A stretch of DNA of 13,860 bases, from positions 1 to 13,860 of the forward strand of contig CALAZI010000045.1 in NCBI GenBank assembly GCA_937895955.1, read 5' to 3'. The stretch is from an uncultured Alphaproteobacteria bacterium (GTDB taxonomy: Bacteria; Pseudomonadota; Alphaproteobacteria; Caulobacterales; Parvularculaceae). Each line of letters starts with the position of its first letter. Position 1 is the stretch's first letter. Of the stretch, positions 13,711 through 13,860 are shown one piece after another. Under the pieces are notes generated by a model. That model was not told the origin of the DNA. It ran no database searches and saw nothing but the letters and a program-made list of their open reading frames with translations. Position numbers and translations under genes: made by a program.

Positions 13711-13726
13711 TTAACGATTTATTAAC
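13711..13726 (+). promoter_or_regulatory. CtrA-type box TTAA-N7-TTAAC
   Basis: The bases match the full consensus of the alphaproteobacterial cell-cycle regulator CtrA exactly: TTAA, seven bases, TTAAC. It lies in the AT-richer part of the longest intergenic region (13571-13792), 66 bases before the GTG of the truncated last gene and 140 bases before the FadL-type start on the other strand. Place and orientation favour control of the right-hand gene. A TTGAAA at 13705-13710 directly upstream may be a -35 element, but no good -10 is evident. Confidence 0.55.
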
Positions 13727-13792
13727 ACTAAGCTTTCGCCCGAAGGGTTGGGAGCGCCGGAAAGAGCCGCTCAACGACAAGGATGTGAGTTT

Positions 13793-13860
13793 GTGAAGCA
13801 TTCGTCAGAATTAGGCGGCGCCGCCGTCGGTCGTCGCGCGCGCCGCAGGCGCGTCGACGC
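13793..13860 (+). CDS. Start of a gene cut by the right edge (unknown)
   Basis: A frame opens at GTG 13793 and runs to the end of the window without a stop, giving 22 full codons beginning VKHSSELGGAAVGRRARRRR. AAGGA at 13779-13783 stands 9 bases upstream, a good ribosome binding site. An ATG at 13784 is followed at once by TGA and is not a start. The strongly basic stretch might precede a membrane segment or mark an N-in signal, but too little is visible to name a family. The CtrA-type box upstream suggests a cell-cycle- or motility-linked gene. Confidence 0.5.
   Translation, partial: MKHSSELGGAAVGRRARRRRVD

Overview
This is a GC-rich, gene-dense stretch of a bacterial chromosome, almost certainly alphaproteobacterial. 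The RecR and RmuC sequences have an alphaproteobacterial character. The def-fmt-truA cluster with dapE and rmuC nearby is a familiar alphaproteobacterial neighbourhood. A perfect TTAA-N7-TTAAC motif, the full CtrA-box consensus, lies near the right end. I see no rRNA, tRNA, CRISPR array, insertion sequence or phage gene. No stretch over 300 bases lacks a gene; the longest gap is 13571-13792.

Layout, left to right: (1) The 3' part of recR (recombination mediator) overlaps by ATGA the start of a Rieske non-heme iron oxygenase gene. (2) A surface-glycan module follows: a GT87/DUF2029 polytopic glycosyltransferase on the minus strand, divergent from gtrB-like (GT2 polyprenyl-phosphate glycosyltransferase) and gtrA-like (small membrane protein, putative flippase) on the plus strand. 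(3) rmuC (plus) meets a longer minus-strand gene tail to tail. The latter's C-terminal half is a divergent RmuC domain in which the nuclease-motif lysine is arginine. (4) def, fmt and truA (plus) form a translation-initiation and tRNA-modification cluster. (5) On the minus strand, dapE (lysine/diaminopimelate biosynthesis) is translationally coupled to an unknown polytopic membrane protein, whose end meets truA. (6) A small cupin gene (plus) is divergent from dapE and convergent with a FadL/OmpP1-type outer-membrane transporter (minus). (7) A 222-base intergenic region holds the CtrA-like box and leads into a truncated plus-strand reading frame at the right edge.

Most of the window is housekeeping. 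The items most worth a second look are the rmuC / apparently nuclease-dead RmuC-like pair, the CtrA-type box before the truncated last gene, the oxygenase gene coupled to recR, the E-to-Q change in the RecR Toprim motif, and the divergent three-gene glycosylation module with a dyad in its shared promoter region. All four convergent junctions overlap or nearly touch, leaving no room for ordinary terminators. I found nothing that clearly amounts to a new defence or mobile system. The RmuC-like protein is the best candidate for undescribed biology.
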